64,000 nucleotides of DNA, taken from positions 3,478,001-3,542,000 of the forward strand of contig NZ_CP085988.1 of the NCBI RefSeq assembly GCF_020736365.1, read 5' to 3'. The first letter of the stretch is position 1; each line of letters opens with the position of its first letter. Position numbers and translations under genes: made by a program. The notes under the pieces were generated by a model. The model worked only from the letters and a program-made list of their open reading frames with translations, made no database searches and was not told the DNA's origin. The DNA comes from Clostridium sp. M62/1 (GTDB lineage: Bacteria; Bacillota; Clostridia; Lachnospirales; Lachnospiraceae). This document shows, piece by piece, positions 35,398-43,756 of this stretch.

Positions 35398-36852
35398 CTA
35401 TTTTCTGTCCTTCCTGTCCACTGTCAGGCCGGCGTTTTCCCTTTTTCCGTTTGCATTGGGAAGGATCTCTGCCGGAATAGGGCACTCATATGGTTTTCCC
35501 TCCGTGGTCTCCTCAAATTCCTTCCTGGCCTGCTTCACAAGCTCCGGCTCCTCAAGCAGGCGGCGGCAGGCTTCAGAGAGTACCTGCGCTGCGTAAAACA
35601 TCCCCTTCACCGCAGTCTTTTCTTTTCCCTGGGCTGTCATCTGCCAGGAGTGGGCCGGTGTTCCAGGCACGAAACAGGCACCCACAAACTGAGCCGTGGG
35701 CGCCGCATGACTGCAGTCTCCCACATCCGAAGAGCCTGGCAGAAACAGCTCCTGGTGACGGTGTTCCACCACAAAATCGGCCATGGGAAGCTCCCGGTAG
35801 CGGGAAGCCAGCCTTCTCTTTTCTGCCCCCTGGGCCATCATCAGAGACATATCGCTGGCAATGTCAGCGTCTGTGATAGTTTCCTTTATTTTTTCCGCAT
35901 ACGCCAGCTCCTCCTCCGTGTAGGACGGAAGCGGAACTGTTTTCATACAATCGTAGAGAAGCTGTTCCAGAACGCTGTTAGAAAGAATATTGGAGCAGGC
36001 CTTGTCAAAAACCACCTCCACCTTCGTCTCCGTCATCAGGGCAGCTCCTCTGGCGATATTTTTTACCCTCTCATACAGCTTTTTAACCTTTTCTGTGTCA
36101 GTGGAGCGAATCAGGTAGAGAACCTCTGCATGATTCTGTACCACATTGGGAGAGCTGCCCCCTGTGTCCGTGATCGCATAGTGAATCCGGTCGGTGGGCT
36201 CCATGTGCTCTCTCATATAGTTTACACCCACATCCATCAACTCCACTGCGTCCAGAGCGCTTCTGCCCAGGTGAGGCGCTCCCGCCGCATGGGCGGAAAC
36301 GCCGTGAAACCGGAAATAAGCCTGGCAGTTTGCCTGCAGGGAGCCTGTCAGAACAGCATTGCCTCCGGCCGGATGCCAGGTGAGGGCTGCATCCAGGCCG
36401 TCAAACACGCCTGCCCGGGCCAGATAAGCTTTTCCGGATCCGCCTTCCTCAGCCGGGCATCCAATCAGCACAACAGTTCCCTCCCTGCCGGTTTCAAGCA
36501 GATAGTCCCTTGCCATCAGCGCGGCTCCGGCCGCAGCCGTTCCCAGAAGACAATGGCCGCAGCCATGACCGTTTTCTGTTTCCTCTCTGGGAACCGGCTT
36601 TGTCTGGCCTGCCTTCTGGCTGAGGCCGGACAGGGCGTCATACTCAGCCAGTAGGCCAATCACCGGACGCCCTTTTCCGGTTGTGGCTCTGAATGCCGTT
36701 TCCATCCCTGCCAGCCCGCTCTCCACAGAGAAGCCATACTCCTCCATCACATTCATGAGAGCCTCTGCCGACTGGTATTCTTCAAATTTCAGCTCTGCAC
36801 AGTCCCATATTCTGGCATTCAGCTTCTCGAGAAGTTCCTCATAATTCTGCAT
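35398..36852 (-). CDS. M20 family amidohydrolase (AbgB-like)
   Basis: A 484-residue amidohydrolase. Motifs are LLAEYDALSGLSQKAG, NGHGCGHCLLGTAAAGAA and CPAEEGGSGKAYLARAG, and the C-terminal GSSDVGDCSHAAPTAQF stretch typical of the AbgB group. AbgA and AbgB form the two subunits of aminobenzoyl-glutamate hydrolase in Escherichia coli; here both types occur side by side. The ATG at 36852 (GAGG 8 bases upstream) is preferred over a GTG six codons earlier. It is the second gene after the transporter gene. Confidence 0.8.
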   Translation of the reverse strand: MQNYEELLEKLNARIWDCAELKFEEYQSAEALMNVMEEYGFSVESGLAGMETAFRATTGKGRPVIGLLAEYDALSGLSQKAGQTKPVPREETENGHGCGHCLLGTAAAGAALMARDYLLETGREGTVVLIGCPAEEGGSGKAYLARAGVFDGLDAALTWHPAGGNAVLTGSLQANCQAYFRFHGVSAHAAGAPHLGRSALDAVELMDVGVNYMREHMEPTDRIHYAITDTGGSSPNVVQNHAEVLYLIRSTDTEKVKKLYERVKNIARGAALMTETKVEVVFDKACSNILSNSVLEQLLYDCMKTVPLPSYTEEELAYAEKIKETITDADIASDMSLMMAQGAEKRRLASRYRELPMADFVVEHRHQELFLPGSSDVGDCSHAAPTAQFVGACFVPGTPAHSWQMTAQGKEKTAVKGMFYAAQVLSEACRRLLEEPELVKQARKEFEETTEGKPYECPIPAEILPNANGKRENAGLTVDRKDRK

Positions 36853-36959
36853 TTTTCTCACCTCAATCACCTGCTTTTCCTGGGATTTTCGTCCGGAAAG
36901 AACGAATCTTCCTCACAGGGCCGAAAACATTGAACGGCTCTCTCCCTGCCTCAGCCATC

Positions 36960-38351
36960 TTAATTTCCCTTGAACTGGCTTCCGAAGGAAATACGGCTGC
37001 TCACTATGGCAAACAGCACGGCTGCAATACCAAGACCCAAAGCTGCCAAAGCGGTCACGCCCGCTCCGGAGCTCATAGGAAGTACGATGAAGAGATTCAG
37101 CATGGCAAAATAAATAATACTCGTGATCGTGTAGGATAAAGAGTAATTGGCCAGAGCCGGGCTCTCCAGATCCGGATCGCAGATTCTGAGAAGCAGAACT
37201 CCTGTCAGAAATACTCCTGTGCTCATGCCATAGGTTCCAATCATCTGCTCAAACCAGAATCCCTTTAACAGCCGCTTGCTGAGAATAAAGAGAACGCCTG
37301 TCGTTACCACATATCCGATTGCCACCATCACAAGGATCGGGACAATGTATGACGCTACCGCCTGAATCGGAAGGCTTGCGATTGCCGCAATTACGGCGAA
37401 TTCTGTGAAAGAACTGGAAACCTTGCTCTTGATCTTGTCGTCTACCAGGTAGTTCAGCTTCAGCTTGCACATAATTCCCCAGATGACGAACATCACAATC
37501 ATGCCGTAGGCCCAGACGGAAATACTTTTCAGGACAGGAATCTGGAATTTTTCAGCTCCCATTAAAAGAAGATACGCCAGACCGCAGGCAACAAAAATCA
37601 GAGCAGCATGGAAAGCAAGAGTGTCAATCGAGGAAGACATCGTAGTCTCACGGCCTACTGAGTTCTGTTTCTTGATATCCTTCTCAAAGCCGACACGCAG
37701 AGGCTCCGGAATATCTGCCGGTTTTTTCAACATCGCTGTCTGACCGTGTCTGGCCGCCCAGTTGATCATCATAATGCCAATCAGGATGCCGCCCACGATT
37801 CCGAACGTAGCCGTCGTGGTCGCCACGCCCTGAGAGGTCTCCCAGTAAGGCAGGTTCAGCGCGGAAAGCATATTTCCCAGAGTTCCGGCTGTGCCGTGTC
37901 CTCCGACAAATCCGATAGCCAGCTCAATTCCAAACACGTCATAGAGATCCTCTCCGGAAAACAGCACATGAGTTCCGTATCCCACTGCAAACTGGAACAT
38001 AGCTGCCGCCAGTCCGATACCGATAAGAGGGAACACATTTTTAAGGACATCCGGATCCACGCCGTCAGCCTTTCCGCCTCCTATCTTCAGTCCCAGCGGG
38101 ACGGCAGCCACAACCGGAACGATCAGGATGCCGGGAAGCAGAGAATATGTATCAAACCAGGACGCTGGAACAGGCAGAACATTTGCACACTGAGGTCCTA
38201 AAAGCAAAAGCAGAAACCCTCCGATCACAGAAGCCGGAATAAAGGTTTTCTGAAGAATTTTCAGCTTCGCTCTCAGAAAAACCCCTATCAGCAGAAACAC
38301 ACCCAGAAGGCCCAGGCTTTGCAGCAGATCTGTAAGCATTGCGTTTGTCAT
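36960..38351 (-). CDS. GltS-type sodium:glutamate symporter family transporter
   Basis: A 463-residue integral membrane protein with two inverted-repeat halves. The N-terminal half carries VFLRAKLKILQKTFIPASVIGG and the conserved GGHGTAGT loop (in FVGGHGTAGTLGNML). The ESS/GltS family normally carries glutamate; the neighbouring amidohydrolases suggest a glutamate conjugate as alternative cargo. It is the first gene of module B with a strong promoter and palindromic operators upstream. Confidence 0.82.
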   Translation of the reverse strand: MTNAMLTDLLQSLGLLGVFLLIGVFLRAKLKILQKTFIPASVIGGFLLLLLGPQCANVLPVPASWFDTYSLLPGILIVPVVAAVPLGLKIGGGKADGVDPDVLKNVFPLIGIGLAAAMFQFAVGYGTHVLFSGEDLYDVFGIELAIGFVGGHGTAGTLGNMLSALNLPYWETSQGVATTTATFGIVGGILIGIMMINWAARHGQTAMLKKPADIPEPLRVGFEKDIKKQNSVGRETTMSSSIDTLAFHAALIFVACGLAYLLLMGAEKFQIPVLKSISVWAYGMIVMFVIWGIMCKLKLNYLVDDKIKSKVSSSFTEFAVIAAIASLPIQAVASYIVPILVMVAIGYVVTTGVLFILSKRLLKGFWFEQMIGTYGMSTGVFLTGVLLLRICDPDLESPALANYSLSYTITSIIYFAMLNLFIVLPMSSGAGVTALAALGLGIAAVLFAIVSSRISFGSQFKGN

Positions 38352-38376
38352 AGCACTCTCTCCTTTTTAAGATAGT

Positions 38377-38386
38377 TGGACGTCCA
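38377..38386. promoter_or_regulatory. Palindrome before the GltS-type gene (candidate operator)
   Basis: TGGACGTCCA is a 10-base palindrome with the same GACGTC core as the one before the dcuC-like gene (6782-6793), about 26 bases upstream of the gene start. It is a candidate site for the paired regulators. Confidence 0.35.
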
Positions 38387-38390
38387 TTTT

Positions 38391-38413
38391 AGGACATAAA
38401 ATTTTTATGTCCT
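38391..38413. promoter_or_regulatory. AT-rich 23-base inverted repeat next to the promoter (candidate operator)
   Basis: AGGACATAA and TTATGTCCT arms are separated by 5 bases, directly downstream of the predicted transcription start. A second AT-rich palindrome (AAATTTATAA / TTATAAATTT, about 38423-38445) overlaps the -10 box. Both are well placed for a repressor. Confidence 0.45.
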
Positions 38414-38425
38414 ATTTATAAAAAA

Positions 38426-38454
38426 TTTATAACACTTATAAATTTTACTGTAAA
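38426..38454 (-). promoter_or_regulatory. Sigma-A promoter of the GltS-type/amidohydrolase operon
   Basis: On the minus strand TTTACA (38454-38449), a 17-base spacer and TATAAA (38431-38426), about 75 bases before the transporter gene. Confidence 0.65.
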
Positions 38455-38540
38455 GGCGTTCTGTCGCCTTTTTGAATATTTTTGTATATTTCCGAAAAAT
38501 ATTGCTCTTTTTTTATTTTTTTGCTATTATATATAAAAAT

Positions 38541-38584
38541 AGAGCCTTTAAACCGCATTTGACAAAATACAGTTTAAAGGCTCT
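38541..38584 (-). terminator. Terminator-like hairpin downstream of hsp20 (distal)
   Basis: A perfect 13-base-pair stem (AGAGCCTTTAAAC and its complement, 18-base loop) is followed on the minus strand by ATTTTTATATA. It is the second of two hairpins after hsp20. Confidence 0.6.
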
Positions 38585-38611
38585 TCTGTTCAGAGCGTGC
38601 GCATCTTTCTA

Positions 38612-38662
38612 TACAGAAAAAGAACTCCCGCGGGAGTTCCCCGTGAGAGTTCTTTTTCTGTA
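38612..38662 (-). terminator. Terminator of hsp20
   Basis: A perfect 16-base-pair outer stem (arms 38612-38627 and 38647-38662) lies 66 bases after hsp20. Its descending arm on the minus strand includes a T5 run, and a second small palindrome (CTCCCGCGGGAG) sits inside. Confidence 0.65.
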
Positions 38663-38727
38663 CATATAAGATATGAGAGCATTCAGTTGGAATCTTCTGT
38701 TTCATCAACGCCTGTATTTTCCGGCCA

Positions 38728-39192
38728 TTATCCTTCGATGGCAATCCTCTGGCTCTCCGGAACCTGTCTGTTCATCTCTGCCTTCGGGAAATCAAGGGTA
38801 AGCACGCCGTTTTCAAATCTGGCCTTGATATCCTCCTGTTTCAGATTCTCGCCTACATAGAAGCTGCGGCTCATGCTGCCTGCATATCTTTCCTGCCTGA
38901 TGAGACGGCCTTTTTTGTCCTTCTCGTCCTTGTCAAGCCCCTTGGCGGCGCTGATGGTTATATATCCATCCTTCAGTTCCAGATGGATTTCATCCTTCTT
39001 AAAGCCCGGCAGGTCTACGGCCACTTCATAAGCGTCGTCCTTTTCTCTTACGTCGGTCTTCATCATGTTCTTCGCATGCTTTCCGTACAGAGGATTCTTT
39101 CTTCCAAAGAAACTGTCGTCAAAACCGAATCCAAAATCATCCATAAAGTCATCCATTAAATTTTCTCCGAAAATGCTTGGTACATATAACAT
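38728..39192 (-). CDS. hsp20: Hsp20 / alpha-crystallin family small heat-shock protein
   Basis: A 154-residue small heat-shock chaperone that holds unfolding proteins. The alpha-crystallin domain covers about residues 45-145, with VDLPGFKKDEIHLELKDGYI and the GVLTLDFPKAE strand. The N-terminus carries the clostridial-type MLYVPSIFGENLMDDFMDDF start. GGAGG precedes the ATG. A CIRCE operator upstream indicates HrcA repression. It is a single-gene unit. Confidence 0.93.
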   Translation of the reverse strand: MLYVPSIFGENLMDDFMDDFGFGFDDSFFGRKNPLYGKHAKNMMKTDVREKDDAYEVAVDLPGFKKDEIHLELKDGYITISAAKGLDKDEKDKKGRLIRQERYAGSMSRSFYVGENLKQEDIKARFENGVLTLDFPKAEMNRQVPESQRIAIEG

Positions 39193-39344
39193 AAGTCATG
39201 CCTCCTTCAAATATCTATGCTATGTAACCGTTCAGGATGCTGTTCTGAAAGCTACCTGAGGGATTCCTTCTGATGGGAGCCGTCTTTTCAGAAGCTCTTC
39301 ACTTCTTTCCGTCTCTCTTCATCCCTCTTTCTCTTTACGCCCTT

Positions 39345-39372
39345 ATTATAGCACTATTATTAGCACTGTCAA
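39345..39372 (-). promoter_or_regulatory. Sigma-A promoter of hsp20
   Basis: On the minus strand TTGACA (39372-39367), a 16-base spacer and TATAAT (39350-39345). The -35 box lies inside the CIRCE element. Confidence 0.75.
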
Positions 39373-39386
39373 TAGTCGAGTGCTAA
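39360..39386. promoter_or_regulatory. CIRCE element (HrcA operator) of hsp20
   Basis: TTAGCACTG-N9-GAGTGCTAA matches the CIRCE consensus TTAGCACTC-N9-GAGTGCTAA except for one base. It overlaps the -35 box of the hsp20 promoter. A further partial half-site (TAGCACTA) lies at about 39349-39356. Confidence 0.9.
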
Positions 39387-39507
39387 TTTTTTGTGAAAAT
39401 TCTGTGTCTTTTTTGTAAAATCCCTGTAATCTTAAAATATTATCTGTCTTAAGCAGCCTATAGCCGCGCTATTTTTTCCCATACCTCCCTTTCCCTGAGT
39501 GATTTTT

Positions 39508-39542
39508 AATTGTAAACTATTTTTATTATATAGTTGACAATT
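39508..39542. promoter_or_regulatory. BirA operator of the biotin operon
   Basis: Arms AATTGTAAACTA and TAGTTGACAATT form an inverted repeat separated by 11 bases, the known form of the Gram-positive BirA operator. It overlaps the -35 box of the bioY promoter, so biotin-loaded BirA would block transcription. The 404-base gap 39193-39596 holds this, the CIRCE site and the two promoters. Confidence 0.85.
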
Positions 39543-39562
39543 ATTCTTTTTCCAGATATACT
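39534..39562 (+). promoter_or_regulatory. Sigma-A promoter of bioY-bioB-bioD-bioA
   Basis: TTGACA (39534-39539), a 17-base spacer and TATACT (39557-39562). The -35 box is part of the right BirA half-site. Confidence 0.85.
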
Positions 39563-39596
39563 ACCTTTACATTTCAACACAGCAAAGGAGAAAACT

Positions 39597-40178
39597 ATGT
39601 TTCAGAATGATCTTCAAATGTCCCGAAGACAGGGCTCCAGAGCCCTGAGGCTTACCCTGTGCGCCCTGTTCACAGCGCTGATCTCTGCGGGAGCTTTTAT
39701 CAGGATACCTGTACCGGTTGTCCCTTTTACTCTCCAGCTTTTATTCACCATGCTTGCAGGCCTGCTTCTGGGCGGAAGAGACGGGGCCTTCTGTGTGGGG
39801 GCCTATATCCTTTTAGGTCTTATGGGGCTCCCTATTTTCGCCGAGGGAGGAGGAATCTGGTATCTTGGAAAGCCCAGCTTCGGCTATCTGATCGGCTTCT
39901 TCCTCGCCAGTTATGTGACCGGAAAACTGGCCTGGAGCCGGAAAATCCCTTCCCTCCGTTTCATCCTCTTATGTAACTTTGCAGGCCTTTTTATCGTCTA
40001 CGGAATCGGCATGCTGTATTACTATCTCATTTCCAACTATGTTATACAGACGCCCATTGGCCTTTGGCCCCTGTTCCTCTACTGTTTCATCCTGGCCGTT
40101 CCCGGAGATATTTGCCTGTGTATTCTGGCCGCAGTCCTCTATTTCCGCCTGAGGCCGCTGTTTTTGTCAACTTTTTAG
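39597..40178 (+). CDS. bioY: Biotin transporter BioY
   Basis: A 193-residue membrane protein, the S component of an ECF-type biotin importer. Family features are RIPVPVVPFTLQLLF, the LLLGGRDGAFCVGAYILLGLMGLPIFAEGGG region and GYLIGFFLASYVTGKL, with about six transmembrane helices. The ATG at 39597 has AAAGGAG upstream; an in-frame TTG further up lies inside the promoter. It is first in the biotin operon, so uptake and synthesis share one control. The ECF energising module must be encoded elsewhere. Confidence 0.93.
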   Translation: MFQNDLQMSRRQGSRALRLTLCALFTALISAGAFIRIPVPVVPFTLQLLFTMLAGLLLGGRDGAFCVGAYILLGLMGLPIFAEGGGIWYLGKPSFGYLIGFFLASYVTGKLAWSRKIPSLRFILLCNFAGLFIVYGIGMLYYYLISNYVIQTPIGLWPLFLYCFILAVPGDICLCILAAVLYFRLRPLFLSTF

Positions 40179-40194
40179 AATGTGAGGTAAAACT

Positions 40195-41223
40195 ATGAAT
40201 TCTGCTGAAAACAAAAATACCAAAAGCATCTCATCCCCCTGCGGCAGTTCTTTCCTGAACTCTGCCAAAAGGCGGGTGCTTGACGGAGAACTTCTCTCCC
40301 GGGAGGATGCAGTTTTGCTGGCAGACGAGCCTCTTTTTGAGCTGTGCCAGGCTGCCGATGAAATACGCTCCCATTTCTGCGGAAATAACTTTGATCTGTG
40401 CTCCATTGTAAACGGAAAGTGCGGGCGCTGTTCGGAGGACTGCAGATACTGCGCCCAGAGTGTCCATTATCATACCTCCTGCACGGAGGAATATCCCCTC
40501 CTCTCATCAGAAGAGCTGGTAAGACAGGCCCGGTTCAATGCCGCCCACGGAGTCCTACGCTATTCTATAGTTACTTCCGGTAAGCGGCTCTCCGATGCCG
40601 AGATCGACAATGTCTGCGGAAGCATACGCCAGATCAGACGGCAGACCAATATCCGCGTCTGTGTTTCCTTCGGGCTTTTAAATGAGGCTCAGTTTACAAA
40701 GCTTCGCCTGGCAGGCGTTTCCCGCGTTCACTGCAATCTGGAGTCCTCTGAGCGTTTTTTTCCCTCTGTCTGCACCACCCACACCTGGCAGGAAAAAACA
40801 GAGACACTGAAGGCGGCCAGGAGGGCCGGCCTTGAACTATGTTCCGGGGGAATCATAGGATTGGGGGAAACCATGGAGGATCGGATCGATATGGTTCTCT
40901 CGATCCGCAGCCTTGGCGTAAAATCTGTTCCGGTCAATCTGTTAAATCCGATCCCGGGAACTCCTTTTGCCCACAATCCCGTTCTCAGCAATGATGAGCT
41001 GAGGCGCACCGTCGCCATCTTTCGCTTTCTCATCCCGGACGGTTCCATCCGTCTGGCTGGCGGACGGGGGCTTCTCGCCGACAAGGGAGAGGCATGCTTC
41101 CAGAGCGGAGCCAATGCCGCCATCAGCGGGGATATGCTCACCACCTCCGGATATTCCTTTGAGACAGACAGAGAACTGATCCGCCGTCTTGGCTATGAGG
41201 TGAGAGATGAAAGGCAGATTTAA
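40195..41223 (+). CDS. bioB: Biotin synthase
   Basis: A 342-residue radical-SAM enzyme that inserts sulfur into dethiobiotin. The cluster motif CX3CX2C is present as CSEDCRYC (Cys79, Cys83, Cys86), followed by AQS. Other conserved parts are the IVTSGK strand, NLESSERFFP, GGIIGLGETMEDRI and the NLLNPIPGTP loop. GAGG lies 7 bases before the ATG, and the 3' end overlaps bioD by 17 bases. Confidence 0.96.
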   Translation: MNSAENKNTKSISSPCGSSFLNSAKRRVLDGELLSREDAVLLADEPLFELCQAADEIRSHFCGNNFDLCSIVNGKCGRCSEDCRYCAQSVHYHTSCTEEYPLLSSEELVRQARFNAAHGVLRYSIVTSGKRLSDAEIDNVCGSIRQIRRQTNIRVCVSFGLLNEAQFTKLRLAGVSRVHCNLESSERFFPSVCTTHTWQEKTETLKAARRAGLELCSGGIIGLGETMEDRIDMVLSIRSLGVKSVPVNLLNPIPGTPFAHNPVLSNDELRRTVAIFRFLIPDGSIRLAGGRGLLADKGEACFQSGANAAISGDMLTTSGYSFETDRELIRRLGYEVRDERQI

Positions 41224-41968
41224 CACAAAAACAGCAGAAAAGCAAAATACAGAAAGACAAAACAATACAGCATGTATCCCTTCCGGGCGTTCCCTCTTCG
41301 TCACCGGAACGGGAACGGATGTGGGAAAAACCTATGTAACGGCCCTGATTGTAAAAAAGCTCCGGCAGCTGGGCAGACATGCGGCCTATTTTAAAGCCGC
41401 GGTCAGCGGAAACGAAAGAAAAGACGGCCTTCTGATTCCGGGAGACGCTGCATTTGTAAAGGAGTTTTCCGGCATCAGCCAGCCGCTTGAGACCATGTGC
41501 CCCTACGTCTATGAGCAGGCCTTTTCTCCCCATCTGGCTGCCCGCCTTGAGGGAAATCCTCTGGTTCTCCCGAATGTGAAGGCGCAGTTTTCCTCTCTCC
41601 TTTCCTCCTTTGACTGCGTCACCGTGGAAGGAGCCGGAGGAATCCTCTGCCCCCTTCGCTTTGACAGCCAGAAAATATTTCTGGAGGATCTGATTAAGGC
41701 TCTGAACCTGCCCTGCATCCTTGTGGCCGACGCAGGCCTTGGAACCATCAACGCAGCGGGACTGACTGCTTTCTATCTGAAGCAGCACAAAATTCCTGTA
41801 AAGGGAATCATTCTGAACCGGTTTCACCCGGGAGACGTGATGGAGGAGGATAACCGAAGGATGTGCGAAGCTGTCACCGGGCTTCCCGTTCTGGCCTGTG
41901 TAAAGCCCGGCGATACAGAGCTTTCCATAGAACCAGAGGTACTGCTTTCCCTGTACGAGAAATCCTGA
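41207..41968 (+). CDS. bioD: Dethiobiotin synthetase
   Basis: A 253-residue ATP-dependent carboxylase that closes the ureido ring of DAPA to give dethiobiotin. The P-loop GTGTDVGKT is at residues 34-42, followed by FKAAVSG and the EGAGGILCPL motif. The N-terminus carries about 25 extra residues, rich in Gln, Asn and Lys, before the core. The gene overlaps bioB by 17 bases. Confidence 0.93.
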   Translation: MKGRFNTKTAEKQNTERQNNTACIPSGRSLFVTGTGTDVGKTYVTALIVKKLRQLGRHAAYFKAAVSGNERKDGLLIPGDAAFVKEFSGISQPLETMCPYVYEQAFSPHLAARLEGNPLVLPNVKAQFSSLLSSFDCVTVEGAGGILCPLRFDSQKIFLEDLIKALNLPCILVADAGLGTINAAGLTAFYLKQHKIPVKGIILNRFHPGDVMEEDNRRMCEAVTGLPVLACVKPGDTELSIEPEVLLSLYEKS

Positions 41969-42052
41969 CAGAGCCTGCCTGCCGCTGTCCGCTCTGTCGC
42001 CATGCCATCAATTTATAATCTTTTATACTTTCCAAATAAGGAGGAAAAACTT

Positions 42053-43249
42053 ATGATCTGGTATCCATACCAGCAGATGAAAACCATGAAGCCGCCCTAT
42101 TCCATCGTCGATGCCGAAGGCGTCTATCTCTATACGGAGGACGCCCGCTTAATTGACTCGGTATCTTCCTGGTGGAGCGTGATACATGGCTATAAGCATC
42201 CGGTTCTCACAGAAGCCATTAAATCTCAGGCCGACCATTTTTCTCATGTGATGCTGGGAGGCCTGACCCACGAACCGGCAGAACGGCTTGCCGCCAGACT
42301 CCGCCAGTGGCTTCCCGGAGACCTGAACTACTGTTTCTTTTCCGACTCCGGCAGTGTGGGAGTGGAGGTGGCGCTGAAAATGGCTTTTCAGTATTATGTA
42401 AATAAAGGAGAGGAAGGACGGACGAAGGTTCTCTCCCTGACTCACTCCTACCACGGAGATACCTTTAAGGCCATGGAGGTCGGTGACGATGAGGATTACC
42501 ACTTTGCATTTAAAAAGAAAGAAAACGTCATCCATATCCCTACCAGAATCCAGGACCTGGAGGATGCCTTCCTCCGCTTCCACAGAGAACTTTACTGCTT
42601 TATCGTGGAGCCGCTTCTGCAGGGTGCAGGCGGAATGAGAATGTACGATATCTCCTTCCTGGAAAAGGCCAGAGAGCTCTGTGATACGTATGGGGTGCTC
42701 CTCATTTTTGACGAGGTGGCCACCGGATTTGGACGGACCGGGCATCGGTTTGTATCTGATCTGGTCTGCCCGGACATCTTGGTTCTGGGAAAAGCTCTCA
42801 CCGGAGGCTATATCGGCCATGCCGTTACCGTGGCCGGCGCAAAAGTATACCAGGGCTTTTACGGGGATGATCCGGCTCTTGCGCTGATGCACGGCCCCAC
42901 CTTTATGGGAAATGCCCTCGCCTGCCGCGCAGCTTTAGCCTCCATAGAACTGTTTGAATCAGGAAACTATATGGAGAAAATTGCCCATATTGAGGAAGTA
43001 TCCAGAAGAGAGCTCAAAGACTTATCCTCCCCTCTGATTCGCGAAATCCGGATCATGGGGGGCTGTACCTGTGTGGAGACCGTCTCTCCGGACGTCCTTG
43101 ACGGCTTTCAGGAATTCGCGTATCAGCACGGAGTATTCAGCCGGCCATTCCTCAGCTATATGTATACAATGGTGCCTTATATAATAGAAGATTCCCAGCT
43201 GATACAGATTTTTGACACAATGAAGGAGTGGTTTTCCAGGTTTCATTAA
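42053..43249 (+). CDS. bioA: Adenosylmethionine-8-amino-7-oxononanoate aminotransferase
   Basis: A 398-residue PLP enzyme that converts KAPA to DAPA with S-adenosylmethionine as amino donor. Motifs are WYPYQQMKTM at the N-terminus, SSWWSVIHGYKHP, FSDSGSVGVEVALKMA, the cofactor-binding FDEVATGFGRTG and the lysine in LGKALTGGY (about Lys247). The ATG at 42053 has AAGGAGG upstream. It is last in the operon; no bioF, bioC or bioW follows. Confidence 0.92.
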   Translation: MIWYPYQQMKTMKPPYSIVDAEGVYLYTEDARLIDSVSSWWSVIHGYKHPVLTEAIKSQADHFSHVMLGGLTHEPAERLAARLRQWLPGDLNYCFFSDSGSVGVEVALKMAFQYYVNKGEEGRTKVLSLTHSYHGDTFKAMEVGDDEDYHFAFKKKENVIHIPTRIQDLEDAFLRFHRELYCFIVEPLLQGAGGMRMYDISFLEKARELCDTYGVLLIFDEVATGFGRTGHRFVSDLVCPDILVLGKALTGGYIGHAVTVAGAKVYQGFYGDDPALALMHGPTFMGNALACRAALASIELFESGNYMEKIAHIEEVSRRELKDLSSPLIREIRIMGGCTCVETVSPDVLDGFQEFAYQHGVFSRPFLSYMYTMVPYIIEDSQLIQIFDTMKEWFSRFH

Positions 43250-43250
43250 T

Positions 43251-43284
43251 AAACAGGCGAAAAACCTTTGCTTTCCCCTGTTTT
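43251..43284 (+). terminator. Possible terminator of the biotin operon
   Basis: AAACAGG and CCTGTTTT form a stem with an inner GAAA/TTTC pairing directly after the bioA stop, followed by a T4 run. Confidence 0.5.
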
Positions 43285-43289
43285 CTCCA

Positions 43290-43318
43290 TTGATAAACCC
43301 TTCATTTTCCGCTATAAT
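43290..43318 (+). promoter_or_regulatory. Sigma-A promoter of the membrane protein/LTA-synthase-like operon
   Basis: TTGATA, a 17-base spacer and TATAAT, 55 bases before the GTG start at 43373. Confidence 0.65.
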
Positions 43319-43372
43319 CATGTCGTATTATGTCAAATCAGAGTAAAACGACGGTAAAATGGAGGAATTGAA

Positions 43373-43756
43373 GTGTTTTCATTTATTTATCTGTTTTGTC
43401 CGCCCGCCCTTGCTCTTCTCATCTATGAACGGATGGAGTTCAAGCGGGCGGCTTTTGTCTGCGAAAACAGAAGGCGTGAGGGAAGCCCGGAGTGGCTGGT
43501 AAACCTTCTGCTCAAGTATCTTGCCTTTACAGGGGTGGTAAACGCCGCGGCCATGGCCGTGGGCTCCATCTTTATCCCCATTAACCGGATGGCTTCCGGC
43601 GGACGCTTCGGCGACAATATTCTGTCTGTCCGCTATCTGATAACGGCCTGCATAACGGCCATCGTCCTGGCCGTGGCCGCCAAGGTTGTGTCTTTTAATT
43701 TAAGTATCAGCGTAGAGCAGAAGAAGAGGGTGGATAAAAATGAGAGTGAGAGCTAA
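43373..43756 (+). CDS. Small membrane protein of unknown function
   Basis: A 127-residue protein with three hydrophobic segments (about 3-17, 47-66, 86-108) separated by a charged cytoplasmic loop (ERMEFKRAAFVCENRRRE). I do not recognise a family. The GTG start at 43373 has GGAGG 7 bases upstream. The end overlaps the LTA-synthase-like gene by 17 bases, so the two are probably translated together and may act together at the cell surface. Confidence 0.7.
   Translation: MFSFIYLFCPPALALLIYERMEFKRAAFVCENRRREGSPEWLVNLLLKYLAFTGVVNAAAMAVGSIFIPINRMASGGRFGDNILSVRYLITACITAIVLAVAAKVVSFNLSISVEQKKRVDKNESES

Noticed and set aside
35353..36654. Plus-strand 433-codon frame antisense to the amidohydrolase genes
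   Set aside because: It lies fully over two well-supported genes and shows no recognisable motifs.
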